Source: Bacillus sp. 522_BSPC (GTDB taxonomy: Bacteria; Bacillota; Bacilli; Bacillales; Cytobacillaceae). Taken from it: a stretch of DNA of 38,836 bases. Below, piece after piece: positions 24,601 through 32,744 of the stretch. A model generated the notes under the pieces. It did not search any database and was not told where the DNA came from. It worked only from the letters and a program-made list of their open reading frames with translations. The translations under genes and the position numbers were made by a program. The stretch is from assembly GCF_001076885.1 (NCBI RefSeq), contig NZ_JVDT01000237.1, forward strand, positions 1 through 38,836, written 5' to 3'. The number at the start of each line of letters is the position of its first letter. Within the stretch, counting starts at the first letter, position 1.

Positions 24601-27575
24601 CTTTCTTTTGCAATAAAGTTCGCTGCATACAAAACGGCTGTATAGTATTCGATATCACTAGGATCAACCGTTAATAATACCTTTTCATAATCGGTTTGAT
24701 TATTTGTGCGATAATAAAGAATAACAGATTTAATGGCTTTATCATCTGTTGCTTTTGCACGAATTGTTAAGTCATCCATTTGATGGGTTTCTTCCACATT
24801 CGTAGCATTTGTTAAGGTAGGTACCATGTGATCTTTTTCTACATGAACAGGCTGATTTGGAACTTGGTTAGCCTCTACCATTCCTGGTATTCCTGGCTTT
24901 GTCTTTGTACTAATTTTTACGGATTGTGTGGAACCATCCTCTGGGAACTTATAAAGAATCCCCATATTCATTGCCGTATCTAATTGAGTTGCCTCATCAT
25001 TATAATAAGCAACATTTATCTCTTCCTTCGTATTCGTAGCAATCACTAAGCCACGCATACTGCCATTTGCCATTCCATCACTCTTAATCCGCACAATCTC
25101 TTTATCTTCAACGAGATTTGTTCCGTAATTTGCATTAAAATCAGCAACCGTTTTTTCACCATTTTGACCATTAATAATCCAGAATACCAGTGTCTCTTGC
25201 GGTTCGATTACCACATCATCTGGAATTGATGGCCAAACAACATCCGTTGCGGGATCGGCATTATAGCGATATTGAATTTTATAATCCTTAAAGTTTATCG
25301 CTTGATCGGTATTATTGTAGATTTCAATATACTCATATCCATCGGCCGTTCCAACATTTGCACTATCAGGAACTACCTCTGTAACAAGTAGTTTAGGAAT
25401 CTTGGTAAAATCAATTTCAGATTTTTCTACAGAAAGGCTGAATGCTTCTGTTTGAGTTTCGTTGATTCCGTCACTAGCTACAAGATAATAAGTGATTTCT
25501 CCATCTATATCGGCAGCTGGAAGGGTTGTCGAATATTTCCCATTTGCATCCTTATTCAACGCTAATGATTTAAAGCTCTCGTCTGCCGAGTTTTTATAAA
25601 ATACAGTGACAATTGGATTTGCTACCTCGTTATCGGTCACCGATGCTTCAAGCGGAACTGCTGTGAAGGCTTTTGCTGTTTTAATTGGATTATGGGAAAT
25701 AACCGGTGGCTCCGTATCCTTTGGCATATCAGGCAACTCCACTACATTTGTTGGAACCTGATCTGCTTCCACGCTTCCAGGAGTAGGATCAGCTAACACC
25801 TTGTACTTCTCCATTTCCGTGCCTTCTTGTGGAAATTGATAATGAATAACTTTGCCGTCATTGTCATTTTCAGAACCTAAATAACTAGCGGAAATCATAA
25901 CATTTCCTTGTGCATCCTTTATTTCAATGGCACGGTTTCCGCCATTAGCGAACCCGGGGAATGCCGTGTCTGTAAACATTACTAATTCGTTGCTTGTAAG
26001 GCTTGTCCCATATTCTTTATTAAAGTCTTCTACTGTTTTATTCCCATTATTAAACCAAAATACTAACTTTTCTTTTGATTGAATCTCTTTAGCTGGCAAT
26101 TGGAATAAAATTGGCTCTCTTGAATTATCTGTATATACATAGTAAAAGGAATAAGTCGCTAGATTTAACGATTGATTCGAATTATTATATAGCTCAAAGT
26201 ATTCGTAATAATCCGTTCCTCCACCAATTGAATTAGGAGAAAGCTCCGTAATGAAGAGGGGTCGATTGCTATATGTATCCTGCTCTGGTTCTTCCCCTTC
26301 TTCATTTTCTAATTCAATTGTATATGTTGCAGTTTTTGCTAGATGAGTACCATCAGTTGCTTCCAAATAGTACACAATCGTACCTTGTACTTCTTCTTTT
26401 GGTATGCTTGCTGTAAATTTTTGAGGATTTGCTGAATCTTGTTTCATCTCTATTGTTTTAAATGCTGTGTCTGATTCTACTTGATAATAGATTGTAGCGG
26501 TTGGATTTTTCTGATTATCGGCTATTGTTGCTTCAAACGCAATAGCCTCTCCCGCTTTTGTTGTTGTTATTGTTTCATGCGTGATAATAGGTGCTTCTAT
26601 ATCTTCTGTTATCGGACTTACCTGCAGCGGCTCTGCTGGCACTTGTCCCTCTCCTAACACACCTGGTGTTGGGGATGCATTAACCTGCTGCTTTTCCATT
26701 TCGGTTCCTTCCGTTGGGAAAGCATAATGCACATCTAAGCCTGTATTATCTGTTTCTCCTGGTAAATATTTCGCAGATGCTACTTCTTGACCATCGAGAT
26801 TTTTGATAATCATTCCTCTATTTCCGCCATTTGCAAATCCAGGAAAATCCCCTTTAAAAGAAATGACTTGTTGTTCTGTTAAAGACGTACTGAAATGGTT
26901 GTTGAAATCGTCTAGTAAAAGATCTTTCGTATTAAACCAAAGGATAATAGATTCTTGAGGTGCAATCGTTGCTGCTGGAATAGACATTATTTTATCGGCT
27001 GTACTACCACCAATATAATGGTAATAAAAATAATAGCTATTTAAGTCGATCAGTTGATTGGTGTTATTATAGAGTTCGATAAATTCAAAGTTATCCGTTC
27101 CTTTTGAATCAGGGGCTAACTCTGTAATAAGTAGGGGTAGTAGCTTTGTATAATCCACGGCTTCTTGTTGATCTTCCGTTTGCTGTTGTTCAGTTTCTAC
27201 TGGAATTTCTTCGGCTGGTTCTGTTTTTTTATCCTGTTCTTCTTCTATTTTTTCATTTTCTAGAGGATGATTTTCCCCATTTCTAACTGAGTCATCCTTT
27301 TGATCAGAAACAGTAAGTGAGGGTTCTTCTATACTAGCATTTTCCGCTTCCCTTACCGCTTCATTCATTACCTTCTTCTCTTGTTCGACTAATGTGTCAG
27401 TTGCTTCTATACTACTATCCTTTTCTGTTTGTGTATTCTCCTCTGAACTTTCTCCAGTTGATTCTGCCGCATAAGTCATTAAACCTGGCAAAGCTGGAAA
27501 ATAAGTAGAAAAGAAAAATACCCCCATAACAAAGATGACAAAAGCCCTCCTTGTTATCCTCTTTTTTAAAGACAC
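21666..27575 (-). CDS. LPxTG wall-anchored protein with lamin-tail domains and a metallophosphoesterase
   Basis: A 1969-residue surface protein. GTG start after GGGAGG; signal peptide RAFVIFVMGVFFFSTYF ending near TYAAES. An acidic Glu/Gln-rich stretch follows (40-140). Then come three lamin-tail domains (from about 145, 439 and 725, each starting L-x-T/I-T-E-x-x-P-x-S and containing E-x-I/F-E-x-Y-N-N-x), alternating with Ig-like modules. More Ig-like and adhesin-type domains run to about 1480. A calcineurin-like phosphoesterase sits at 1510-1720, with SDTQY, LHTGDVVDEF, AGNHDVD and CGHYHD as the metal-binding motifs. A fibronectin-like segment and a Pro/Gly/Asp-rich spacer lead to the sortase signal LPNTA (about 1935), a membrane helix and RRRRREA. 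It should act outside the cell, on phosphate esters or nucleotides. The gene stands alone with its own terminator. Confidence 0.88.
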   Translation of the reverse strand: MSLKKRITRRAFVIFVMGVFFFSTYFPALPGLMTYAAESTGESSEENTQTEKDSSIEATDTLVEQEKKVMNEAVREAENASIEEPSLTVSDQKDDSVRNGENHPLENEKIEEEQDKKTEPAEEIPVETEQQQTEDQQEAVDYTKLLPLLITELAPDSKGTDNFEFIELYNNTNQLIDLNSYYFYYHYIGGSTADKIMSIPAATIAPQESIILWFNTKDLLLDDFNNHFSTSLTEQQVISFKGDFPGFANGGNRGMIIKNLDGQEVASAKYLPGETDNTGLDVHYAFPTEGTEMEKQQVNASPTPGVLGEGQVPAEPLQVSPITEDIEAPIITHETITTTKAGEAIAFEATIADNQKNPTATIYYQVESDTAFKTIEMKQDSANPQKFTASIPKEEVQGTIVYYLEATDGTHLAKTATYTIELENEEGEEPEQDTYSNRPLFITELSPNSIGGGTDYYEYFELYNNSNQSLNLATYSFYYVYTDNSREPILFQLPAKEIQSKEKLVFWFNNGNKTVEDFNKEYGTSLTSNELVMFTDTAFPGFANGGNRAIEIKDAQGNVMISASYLGSENDNDGKVIHYQFPQEGTEMEKYKVLADPTPGSVEADQVPTNVVELPDMPKDTEPPVISHNPIKTAKAFTAVPLEASVTDNEVANPIVTVFYKNSADESFKSLALNKDANGKYSTTLPAADIDGEITYYLVASDGINETQTEAFSLSVEKSEIDFTKIPKLLVTEVVPDSANVGTADGYEYIEIYNNTDQAINFKDYKIQYRYNADPATDVVWPSIPDDVVIEPQETLVFWIINGQNGEKTVADFNANYGTNLVEDKEIVRIKSDGMANGSMRGLVIATNTKEEINVAYYNDEATQLDTAMNMGILYKFPEDGSTQSVKISTKTKPGIPGMVEANQVPNQPVHVEKDHMVPTLTNATNVEETHQMDDLTIRAKATDDKAIKSVILYYRTNNQTDYEKVLLTVDPSDIEYYTAVLYAANFIAKESIEYYFVATDGQNEVTSEKYVITIKNDVNNEPIHLNVQDHDILSGNVILKAVSKEATAEDVELSIDGKKVTEETYSSLESQAYLAVDISGLNMYFKNAITMGDEIIHLLDKDNNSDWKTFTIPIDPNKLSIGENVITVRSGNKASPFQLEESEENRDDYNIRNVRLILADGTVIRDPQKANTSQVFDMGDDGTYRPFEDFTFTLTEEQMKAKTYVWDTTTVSDGAYSITATDKEEEVTAAIQVDNTAPVIKTNMESEKEYKGAFTIEASAEDAIAGVESIDVTLDNENISVPFDTASSKLIPGVHELKVVAVDKAGNKAESVIGFSVTNENPNKPELISPANNTATPVDGDPALKVRVTDPTEDSMDVHYYKGYKYEATDSNVQSFENASDTEPPVELVPAGEKALTAEDASAISTLDGKYLTTDSSTQFPYHRFEVELDPTIGKEDRVELVWNGKSLEGRKVSMYAWSMNENKWKLLTYKIAGAEDFALKADVQVNEYADKANKINVLIQDEIPSSPDDYDFTFVWMSDTQYYAESYPYIYKRQTEWIAEKQEELKIKYVLHTGDVVDEFDDEQQWIYADEYMRTLEDYKIPYGVLAGNHDVDQLSNDYSEFSKWFGENRYKDQPHYGESYKDNRGHYDLISAGGNDFIMIYMGWGVNDEDMEWINSVLKQYPDRKAILNFHEYLLVSGNRSPIGEEIFQKVVEKNKNVFLVLCGHYHDSETLISEIDDDQDGIADRKVYQMLGDYQGGPEGGQGYMKLLHFDQTNNRILINTYSPYLDDYNFYDPAEYPLKDELVIDLDLSVQEKQVATDYFAVNVYTNEEIGNQENIASGDTAEVVWRNLEEGQVYDWYVVASDKYTGTAISDIWSFTKGQPSPEEPTNPGDGGEGEEPSAPVPDDNTGNDGGNEEPPIPTPDDNNGNNDGENSTNPSTSEPNKDYQPIQLPNTATANYTMMLVGILLLIGGIVIFYLRRRRREA

Positions 27576-27920
27576 AAGACCATTCCTCCCTAAAGCTGAT
27601 TTATGTACACACTAGAATCATAGATATCTTGTTTTAAGGAATATTTAAGCCACTATTAATAAACATGAAGTTTTGTTAAGTATGTGTAAAGGAAGAACTT
27701 TCTCAAGATCACTGAAAAAGTATAGTGATCAAAATTCAATCGGGATATGAATTATTTTCTTGTAAACGAAGGCAATACTCTTTTATGTACAAGACTTAGG
27801 ATAAAAGATATGTTTTCCTATGTTTTTTCCAATTAATAATAGATAAATGTTAGAATAATATTCGATGAGGTAAACAGATGGTTAAGTGTCTATTTTTGAT
27901 AGTAAGGAAGGATGTCTGAA
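27576..27920. other. Intergenic region, no clear element
   Basis: About 345 AT-rich bases between divergent genes. The right end carries AAGGAAGG, the ribosome site of the gene at 27921. A weak inverted repeat CTTGTA (27759-27764) and TACAAG (27788-27793) is present. I see no convincing promoter, riboswitch or RNA gene. Confidence 0.4.
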
Positions 27921-28175
27921 GTGAATAAACCATATACAAATGTAGACTTTAAGAAGTTTCTTAAGGAAAAAGAACTAAAGAATGTGAAATTAAGCGATTT
28001 AGAAGAAATTATTGAAAAAGAAGGACTAGAAGTATGGGAGCTTGCTTCTTTTAATGAAATCTATCATTTAGTCTCCACAAGAGAATCAAACAACACATTG
28101 AAAACTTTAAGTTGGGTAATAGCAGCTTTAGCTGTCGTTACAACGGTAAGTGCAATTATAGGCATCTTCGGTTAA
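27921..28175 (+). CDS. Small membrane-anchored protein of unknown function
   Basis: An 84-residue protein with a charged N-terminal part (FKKFLKEKELKNVKLSDLEEI) and one C-terminal membrane helix (LSWVIAALAVVTTVSAIIGIF). I do not recognise it. The GTG at 27921 is chosen because AAGGAAGG lies 9 bases before it; an ATG at 27912 directly abuts that site and cannot use it. A terminator hairpin overlaps the stop codon, so the gene is transcribed alone. It lies upstream of the PadR/HAAS pair but is separated from it by that terminator. Confidence 0.6.
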   Translation: MNKPYTNVDFKKFLKEKELKNVKLSDLEEIIEKEGLEVWELASFNEIYHLVSTRESNNTLKTLSWVIAALAVVTTVSAIIGIFG

Positions 28176-28187
28176 CGAAGGTGCTTT
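28162..28187 (+). terminator. Terminator overlapping the stop codon
   Basis: GCATCTTCG (28162-28170) pairs with CGAAGGTGC (28175-28183) including one G-T pair, followed by TTTT. The loop contains the TAA stop of the small membrane protein gene. Confidence 0.65.
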
Positions 28188-28292
28188 TCTATTGGAAAAA
28201 AATCGTAAAACAACTAGTGCTAGAACAAATAATCCTCTTCCCTCCAAAAAGATTCAGTAGCTGAACTAAAATTTTTTAACATTTTACTTCAC

Positions 28293-28332
28293 CTGTCGTA
28301 GTATATATGGTAAAGTAAAATTACCACGACAG
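28293..28332 (+). promoter_or_regulatory. Probable operator of the PadR/HAAS operon
   Basis: Inverted repeat CTGTCGTAGTA (28293-28303) and TACCACGACAG (28322-28332): seven perfect pairs, then three more after one mismatch. It spans the likely promoter (TATATATGG inside it) and lies 40 bases before the PadR start. PadR proteins often repress their own operons through inverted repeats; binding here is inferred. Confidence 0.55.
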
Positions 28333-28372
28333 ACATAGTACGATAAGTGAAGTATTAGAAAGGAGGGATTTT

Positions 28373-28708
28373 GTGATAAGCAGTGATATCATACGAGGAT
28401 ATAATGACACCATTATTCTTTTTTTCCTATTGGAAAAGGATTCTTATGGTTATGAGATCTCCAAAGATATAAGAACACGAACAAATGAAAAATACATTAT
28501 TAAAGAAACAACACTATACTCAGCCTTTAGTAGATTGATTAAGAATAACTATATTAACTCCTATTACAAAGAAGGCGAATATGGAAAAAGAAGGACTTAC
28601 TACACCATTACTGCAGAAGGAAGAAAGTATTATCAGGAAAAATGCCAAGAATGGGCCGTTACACAGGAAGTAATTAACCTATTTATTAAGGAGGGATATA
28701 ATGAATAG
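28373..28708 (+). CDS. PadR-family transcriptional regulator
   Basis: A 111-residue winged-helix regulator. The pattern ILFFLLEKDSYGYEISKDI, the recognition region TTLYSAFSRLIKNNYI and the wing GKRRTYYTITAEGRKYY are those of short PadR proteins (PF03551). It starts with GTG after AAGGAGGGATTTT. It overlaps the next gene by 8 bases, so the two are translationally coupled. PadR genes are frequently paired with HAAS-domain membrane proteins, as here, and often respond to cell-envelope or antimicrobial stress; no ligand is predictable. Confidence 0.88.
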   Translation: MISSDIIRGYNDTIILFFLLEKDSYGYEISKDIRTRTNEKYIIKETTLYSAFSRLIKNNYINSYYKEGEYGKRRTYYTITAEGRKYYQEKCQEWAVTQEVINLFIKEGYNE

Positions 28709-29672
28709 CATCATCAATTATTTAGACAATGTCTTTGCTAACTTGCCGAAAACATCAGAAATGGAAAAGCTGAAACTAGAAATGCTTTCAAACATGGAGG
28801 AAAAATACTATGAATTAAAAGAAGCAGGTAAATCAGAAAATGAAGCAATTGGAATTGTGATATCAGAATTTGGTAATATTGATGAACTACTAAATGAATT
28901 AGGCATTTCATTAAACGAAGCAAAATCACAAGAACGACAACTCTCAGAAGACGAAGTGAATCATTTTTTTCAGCAAACAGCAAAAGCGATGAACTTGATT
29001 GGGATTGGTGTGTTCCTTTGCATACTTGGTTCTGCCCTACTAGTTCTCTTTACAGAGTTATATGACAATGGTTTTCTAAATGGTGTTACAGAAAATACAG
29101 CAGCATTAATCGGTGTAGCGCAATTACTTCTATTTGTTGCAATTGCCGTGAGTTTATTCATTTATAGTGGTCAACTATTAGAGAAGTTCAAATTCATCGA
29201 AAAAAAGGGAACCTTCTCCCTTCCTCTTCATTTGGTTAAAAAAATTGAGATGCAAAAAGAAGCCTATCAACCAATCTTTTTTCGTTCGATAATCATTGGT
29301 GTTTCCCTTTGTATTTTATCACCCGTCGTTTTATTAGTGACGATTGCCATAAATGAATCAGCAACAACCTATGGTGTTTGTGTTTTACTGCTTCTTATCG
29401 CAATAGCTACTTACCTCTTTATTATAAGTGGCGCCAAAAAGGACGCCTACGTAAAACTATTAAGGGAAGAATCGTATTCCATTGAAAAGAAGCAGGAAGA
29501 TAAAGTAATTGGCGCTTTCGCAGCAGTCATCTGGCCACTTGCCACCGCCATTTTCTTATTCACTGGATTTGTGTACGAAAATTGGCATATAAATTGGATT
29601 ATATTTCCGATAGCAGGTCTATTAATGGCCATGTTTGGTGGAGCCTATTCGATTATGAAAAAAGAAAATTAA
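28701..29672 (+). CDS. HAAS-domain membrane protein (permease prefix domain 1)
   Basis: A 323-residue protein. Residues 1-75 form the helical HAAS or permease-prefix domain (LPKTSEMEKLKLEMLSNMEE, GKSENEAIGIVISEFGNIDEL). About six membrane segments follow: near 96-117, 130-152, 195-217, 224-244, 275-292 and 298-315. HAAS domains accompany PadR regulators and are thought to link membrane signals to them. The ATG at 28701 sits inside the end of the PadR gene, after GGAGG. A shared inverted repeat follows the stop codon. Confidence 0.8.
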   Translation: MNSIINYLDNVFANLPKTSEMEKLKLEMLSNMEEKYYELKEAGKSENEAIGIVISEFGNIDELLNELGISLNEAKSQERQLSEDEVNHFFQQTAKAMNLIGIGVFLCILGSALLVLFTELYDNGFLNGVTENTAALIGVAQLLLFVAIAVSLFIYSGQLLEKFKFIEKKGTFSLPLHLVKKIEMQKEAYQPIFFRSIIIGVSLCILSPVVLLVTIAINESATTYGVCVLLLLIAIATYLFIISGAKKDAYVKLLREESYSIEKKQEDKVIGAFAAVIWPLATAIFLFTGFVYENWHINWIIFPIAGLLMAMFGGAYSIMKKEN

Positions 29673-29678
29673 AGAAAA

Positions 29679-29723
29679 CATAGGGACGGTGCTGGGGCTT
29701 GTCCTCCAAGTACCGTCCCTATG
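29679..29723. repeat. Intergenic inverted repeat, family copy F
   Basis: Arms CATAGGGACGGT (29679-29690) and ACCGTCCCTATG (29712-29723) are perfect complements. The inner TTCT of other copies is replaced. It lies between the convergent HAAS and VOC genes. Confidence 0.8.
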
Positions 29724-29729
29724 GGTCAA

Positions 29730-30125
29730 TTATTTGGCATTTTCATCTGGTTGATGAATCCCAAATATATTTCCTTCCGTATCTGTATAGTAGCCTTGCC
29801 ATGCCATACCAGGAAGTGCGTGCTTAGGAAGTGCGATGGTTCCTCCATTTTCAAGAATTTTTGTTTCTGTGGAATCATAGTCTTCCACCCCCATTGTACA
29901 AGCATACCCATTTACAGCTTGATTTTTATCTGTGAGAGGAACGGAGCGTTTTATTAAAGCACCATTAATTCCCATCTCGCTTTCATCGCCCGTTACTGCC
30001 CCAAAATAAGGCATACCAGCATAATCACTCCAATCTTCAAATTTCCAATCAAAAACTTCTCCATAAAACTTTTTTGCGCGTTCCATGTTATCTACGTGAA
30101 TTTCGAAATGAATTGGTCTTCCCAT
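29730..30125 (-). CDS. VOC-family protein (glyoxalase/bleomycin-resistance fold)
   Basis: A 131-residue protein of the vicinal-oxygen-chelate superfamily. It has the PIHFEIHVDNMERAKKFYGEVFDWKFEDW opening, with a metal-ligand His and FY pair, and the closing YYTDTEGNIFGIHQPD with a conserved acidic ligand region. The second half begins YACTMGVEDYDST. This resembles the YdhR/27-kDa-antigen-like VOC proteins that are often annotated as glyoxalases without known substrate. AGGAGG lies 8 bases before the ATG. Single gene. Confidence 0.85.
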   Translation of the reverse strand: MGRPIHFEIHVDNMERAKKFYGEVFDWKFEDWSDYAGMPYFGAVTGDESEMGINGALIKRSVPLTDKNQAVNGYACTMGVEDYDSTETKILENGGTIALPKHALPGMAWQGYYTDTEGNIFGIHQPDENAK

Positions 30126-30340
30126 TATTCGGACCTCCTATTTTAATGAATCTTCTGATTTATTTCTATTAAAAGCCGCGAACTCCTTCCCATTATTGTA
30201 AATATTCTATTTATTTATACATGAGACGCAGGAAATAGTACTTCCCTAATTTCTTCTAATGATTTTACAAATAAATACATTAAATGGAGGAACGGACACA
30301 TATTAAGAATAACAAAGATTATAACGGAGGTTTGTCATCT

Positions 30341-31219
30341 ATGAATTCCCATCTATTACTTGGACTCATTCTATTCTTTCATGCCGTGCTTATACCTAGT
30401 ACTTATTTTAGTATAATCAAAAGTCATCCTTCCCAACAACAGGTTAAGGAACAAGACTTTTTGTGGAAATCTCCTAGTTTACCTGTGATCGACACAGAAG
30501 AATTCACTAAAGTTATGGATGAATTAGATAACGAGGTTTACATTGCGCCAAAGGATGCTATTGTTAATCAGTATGGGAGTATCGTTCCTGAGCAAGTTGG
30601 CTATCGCTTGCATCGGGAGAAATTTATCAGACAAATGTATGCGCATTATTTTAATGATACTTCCAGTAAACAAGAACTTCCCCTTCAAGTAATTTATCCT
30701 AAAGTAGATAGTGAGCTTCTAGATAGTATTCGAAGAAAAAAAATCGGCAGATATATAACCTCCTTTAACAGTAATAACAAAGAACGAAGCATGAATATTT
30801 CGCTAGCTACAGAGGCAATTAATAATAGCGTTATTTTTCCAAACGAAAAATTTTCTTTTAATCAGATTGTTGGAAAAAGAACGGTAGAAAAGGGATATTT
30901 ACAAGCTCCTGTCATCATAAATGGAAAGTTTTCGGAAGATATTGGTGGTGGGATTTGCCAAGTATCCTCTACTCTATTTAATGCGGTTGACAATGCTGGA
31001 TTAAAGATTATTCAACGCTATTCACACAGTAGAAGTATTCCATACGTCCCTCCTAAACGAGATGCAACGGTTAGTTGGGATGGACCAGATTTTGTTTTTG
31101 AAAATAACTATGAAAGACCCATACTAATCCGCGCTAAAATGCTAGGTAATCATTTACTCATTGAACTATTTTCGGCTGAAACGATTTCCTATCAGCCTAG
31201 AAATGTTCCATACCTTTAA
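30341..31219 (+). CDS. VanW-family surface protein
   Basis: A 292-residue protein with an N-terminal membrane anchor or signal (SHLLLGLILFFHAVLIPSTYF). The VanW domain occupies the C-terminal half: IGRYITSFNSNNKERSMNI, then EKFSFNQIVGKRTVEKGYLQAPVI, GGGICQVSSTLFNAV and the basic RYSHSRSIPYVPPKRDATV. VanW proteins occur in some vancomycin-resistance clusters and widely in Bacilli; their biochemical role is unknown, and no other van gene is near. I chose the ATG at 30341, preceded by CGGAGG 10 bases away; an in-frame ATG at 30284 lacks a ribosome site. Confidence 0.85.
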   Translation: MNSHLLLGLILFFHAVLIPSTYFSIIKSHPSQQQVKEQDFLWKSPSLPVIDTEEFTKVMDELDNEVYIAPKDAIVNQYGSIVPEQVGYRLHREKFIRQMYAHYFNDTSSKQELPLQVIYPKVDSELLDSIRRKKIGRYITSFNSNNKERSMNISLATEAINNSVIFPNEKFSFNQIVGKRTVEKGYLQAPVIINGKFSEDIGGGICQVSSTLFNAVDNAGLKIIQRYSHSRSIPYVPPKRDATVSWDGPDFVFENNYERPILIRAKMLGNHLLIELFSAETISYQPRNVPYL

Positions 31220-31291
31220 AATTTACTTAATTGACATAACCATATACATGCCTTAAACTTCTAAGCATTCATAAGGAAAGGATGTTATTGG

Positions 31292-31684
31292 ATGAACAAG
31301 CAGCAAACATCGACTCCATCTCAAAAGGATATAGCCATTTCCTTTTTAATGCTTGTAGCAACAGGAAAAGTTCGCGAAGCATTTCATAGCTACATAGGTC
31401 CTGACTTTCGCCATCATAATCCCTTCTTTAATGGCGATGCAGATTCATTAATGATCGCCATGGAAGAAAATGCCAAGCAAAGTCCTAATAAGAAGGTAGA
31501 GAGCAAGCTAGTTATCGAAGAGGATGATAAAGTAGTGGTGTATTCCCATATAAAGCAACATCCAGAGGATTTAGGAGGAGCAGTGGTGCATATCTTTCGC
31601 TTCCAAAACAACCAGATTGTTGAATTGTGGGATATTGGCCAGCCTATCCCAAAGGATTCACCGAATAAGAATGGAATGTTCTAA
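31292..31684 (+). CDS. SnoaL-like (NTF2-fold) protein
   Basis: A 130-residue protein of the SnoaL-like polyketide-cyclase/NTF2 fold. Features are the FRHHNPFFNGDADSLMIAM stretch with conserved His residues and the closing VVHIFRFQNNQIVELWDIGQPIP. Members act as small-molecule isomerases or simply bind ligands; no substrate can be named. AAGGAAAGGA lies about 9 bases before the ATG. It runs with VanW but is 72 bases apart. Confidence 0.85.
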   Translation: MNKQQTSTPSQKDIAISFLMLVATGKVREAFHSYIGPDFRHHNPFFNGDADSLMIAMEENAKQSPNKKVESKLVIEEDDKVVVYSHIKQHPEDLGGAVVHIFRFQNNQIVELWDIGQPIPKDSPNKNGMF

Positions 31685-31689
31685 AAAAA

Positions 31690-31735
31690 GAGGGACGATT
31701 CTCGTGTGTACAAACAACACAAGAATCATCCCCTT
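31690..31735. repeat. Intergenic inverted repeat, family copy G (diverged)
   Basis: AGGGACGATTCTCGTGT on the left (31691-31707) and ACACAAGAATCATCCCCT on the right (to 31734). One core pair has changed from G-C towards A-T, and the opposite arm has changed in part. An inner GTGT/ACAC extends the stem. It lies between the convergent SnoaL-like and dioxygenase genes. Confidence 0.7.
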
Positions 31736-31742
31736 ATCCCTC

Positions 31743-32726
31743 TTACAAGTATTCTTTTTTTATTTCTACGTTACTTCGAACCGTATCAATAGGTCGAACG
31801 AGCTGTTCAATCTTTTCTCTATTGGATTCAAAGAATGGTGGTAAGGATAATTTTTCGCCAAGCGTTTCGTAAGGCTCATCCCCCATGAAGCCAGGGCCAT
31901 CTGTTGCTAATTCAAATAGGATTTGCGGTGCCACATTAGAGTATAGAGAACCGAAATAATAACGTTCTACAAATCCAGAATTCGGTAATTTAAAACTGCT
32001 CAAACGCTCTTGCCATTGATCTAATTCTGCACGATCTTCCACGCGGAAAGCCGCATGGTGAACTGTTCCAAATCCTTGTCGTGCCTGTGGAAGAATCGTA
32101 TTGAATTCCACAATGACTTGTGCACCATTTCCCCCTTCTCCCATTTCAAATAGATGGAAGTCCCCTTCTTGTGCAACCTCATTCATCAAGAATACCTTTT
32201 CTAATACTTCCTTTACATAGTCAAGATAAGCAGTTCGTACAAATATTGGTCCTAGCCCAGTGATTGCAAATTCCAATGGAACTGGCCCATTTTGCCACGG
32301 CGTACCTGCTGTAACCCCTTCATTCTGTTCATCGGAAATCAGTTGATATTGCTGATCATCAAAATCTACGAAAGACAATGTCTTTTTGCCAAACTGTTCT
32401 TGAATTCCTTTATGCTTCACTTCATACTTATCAAAGCGTTTGACCCAATATTCAAGAGCAGCATCAGTTGGCACGCGGAATGATGTTTTCGAGATTTCAT
32501 TTGTACCATGCACCCCTTTTGGTATCCCAGGAAAATCAAAAAATGTCATATCTGTACCAGGGCTTCCCACATCATCTGTAAAGTATAAGTGATAGGTTTG
32601 AATATCATCTTGATTGACCGTTTTCTTTACTAATCGAAGTCCTAAAACGTATGTGAAAAATTCATAGATTTTTTCTGCACTACTTGTGATTGCTGTAATA
32701 TGATGAAGTCCTTTTAGTTCATTCAT
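31743..32726 (-). CDS. mhqO: Ring-cleaving extradiol dioxygenase, MhqO/MhqA type
   Basis: A 327-residue two-domain VOC dioxygenase. The first module starts GLHHITAITSSAEKIYEFF; the second carries FGTVHHAAFRVEDRAEL. The third ligand region is APQILFELATDGPGFMGDEP. This is the pattern of the Bacillus MhqO (YdfO) and MhqA (YkcA) hydroquinone-type dioxygenases, which help detoxify quinones and catechols. The symbol is uncertain between these paralogues. AAGGAGG precedes the ATG. Two MhqR-like operators lie upstream, which supports control by the MarR-type repressor MhqR. No mhqR gene is in the window. Confidence 0.85.
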   Translation of the reverse strand: MNELKGLHHITAITSSAEKIYEFFTYVLGLRLVKKTVNQDDIQTYHLYFTDDVGSPGTDMTFFDFPGIPKGVHGTNEISKTSFRVPTDAALEYWVKRFDKYEVKHKGIQEQFGKKTLSFVDFDDQQYQLISDEQNEGVTAGTPWQNGPVPLEFAITGLGPIFVRTAYLDYVKEVLEKVFLMNEVAQEGDFHLFEMGEGGNGAQVIVEFNTILPQARQGFGTVHHAAFRVEDRAELDQWQERLSSFKLPNSGFVERYYFGSLYSNVAPQILFELATDGPGFMGDEPYETLGEKLSLPPFFESNREKIEQLVRPIDTVRSNVEIKKEYL

Positions 32727-32744
32727 TTACTTTTTCCTCCTTGA

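Noticed and set aside
30284-31219. Vancomycin-resistance role for the VanW protein
   Set aside because: No vanHAX, vanY or regulatory genes are present, and VanW proteins are widespread in sensitive Bacilli.
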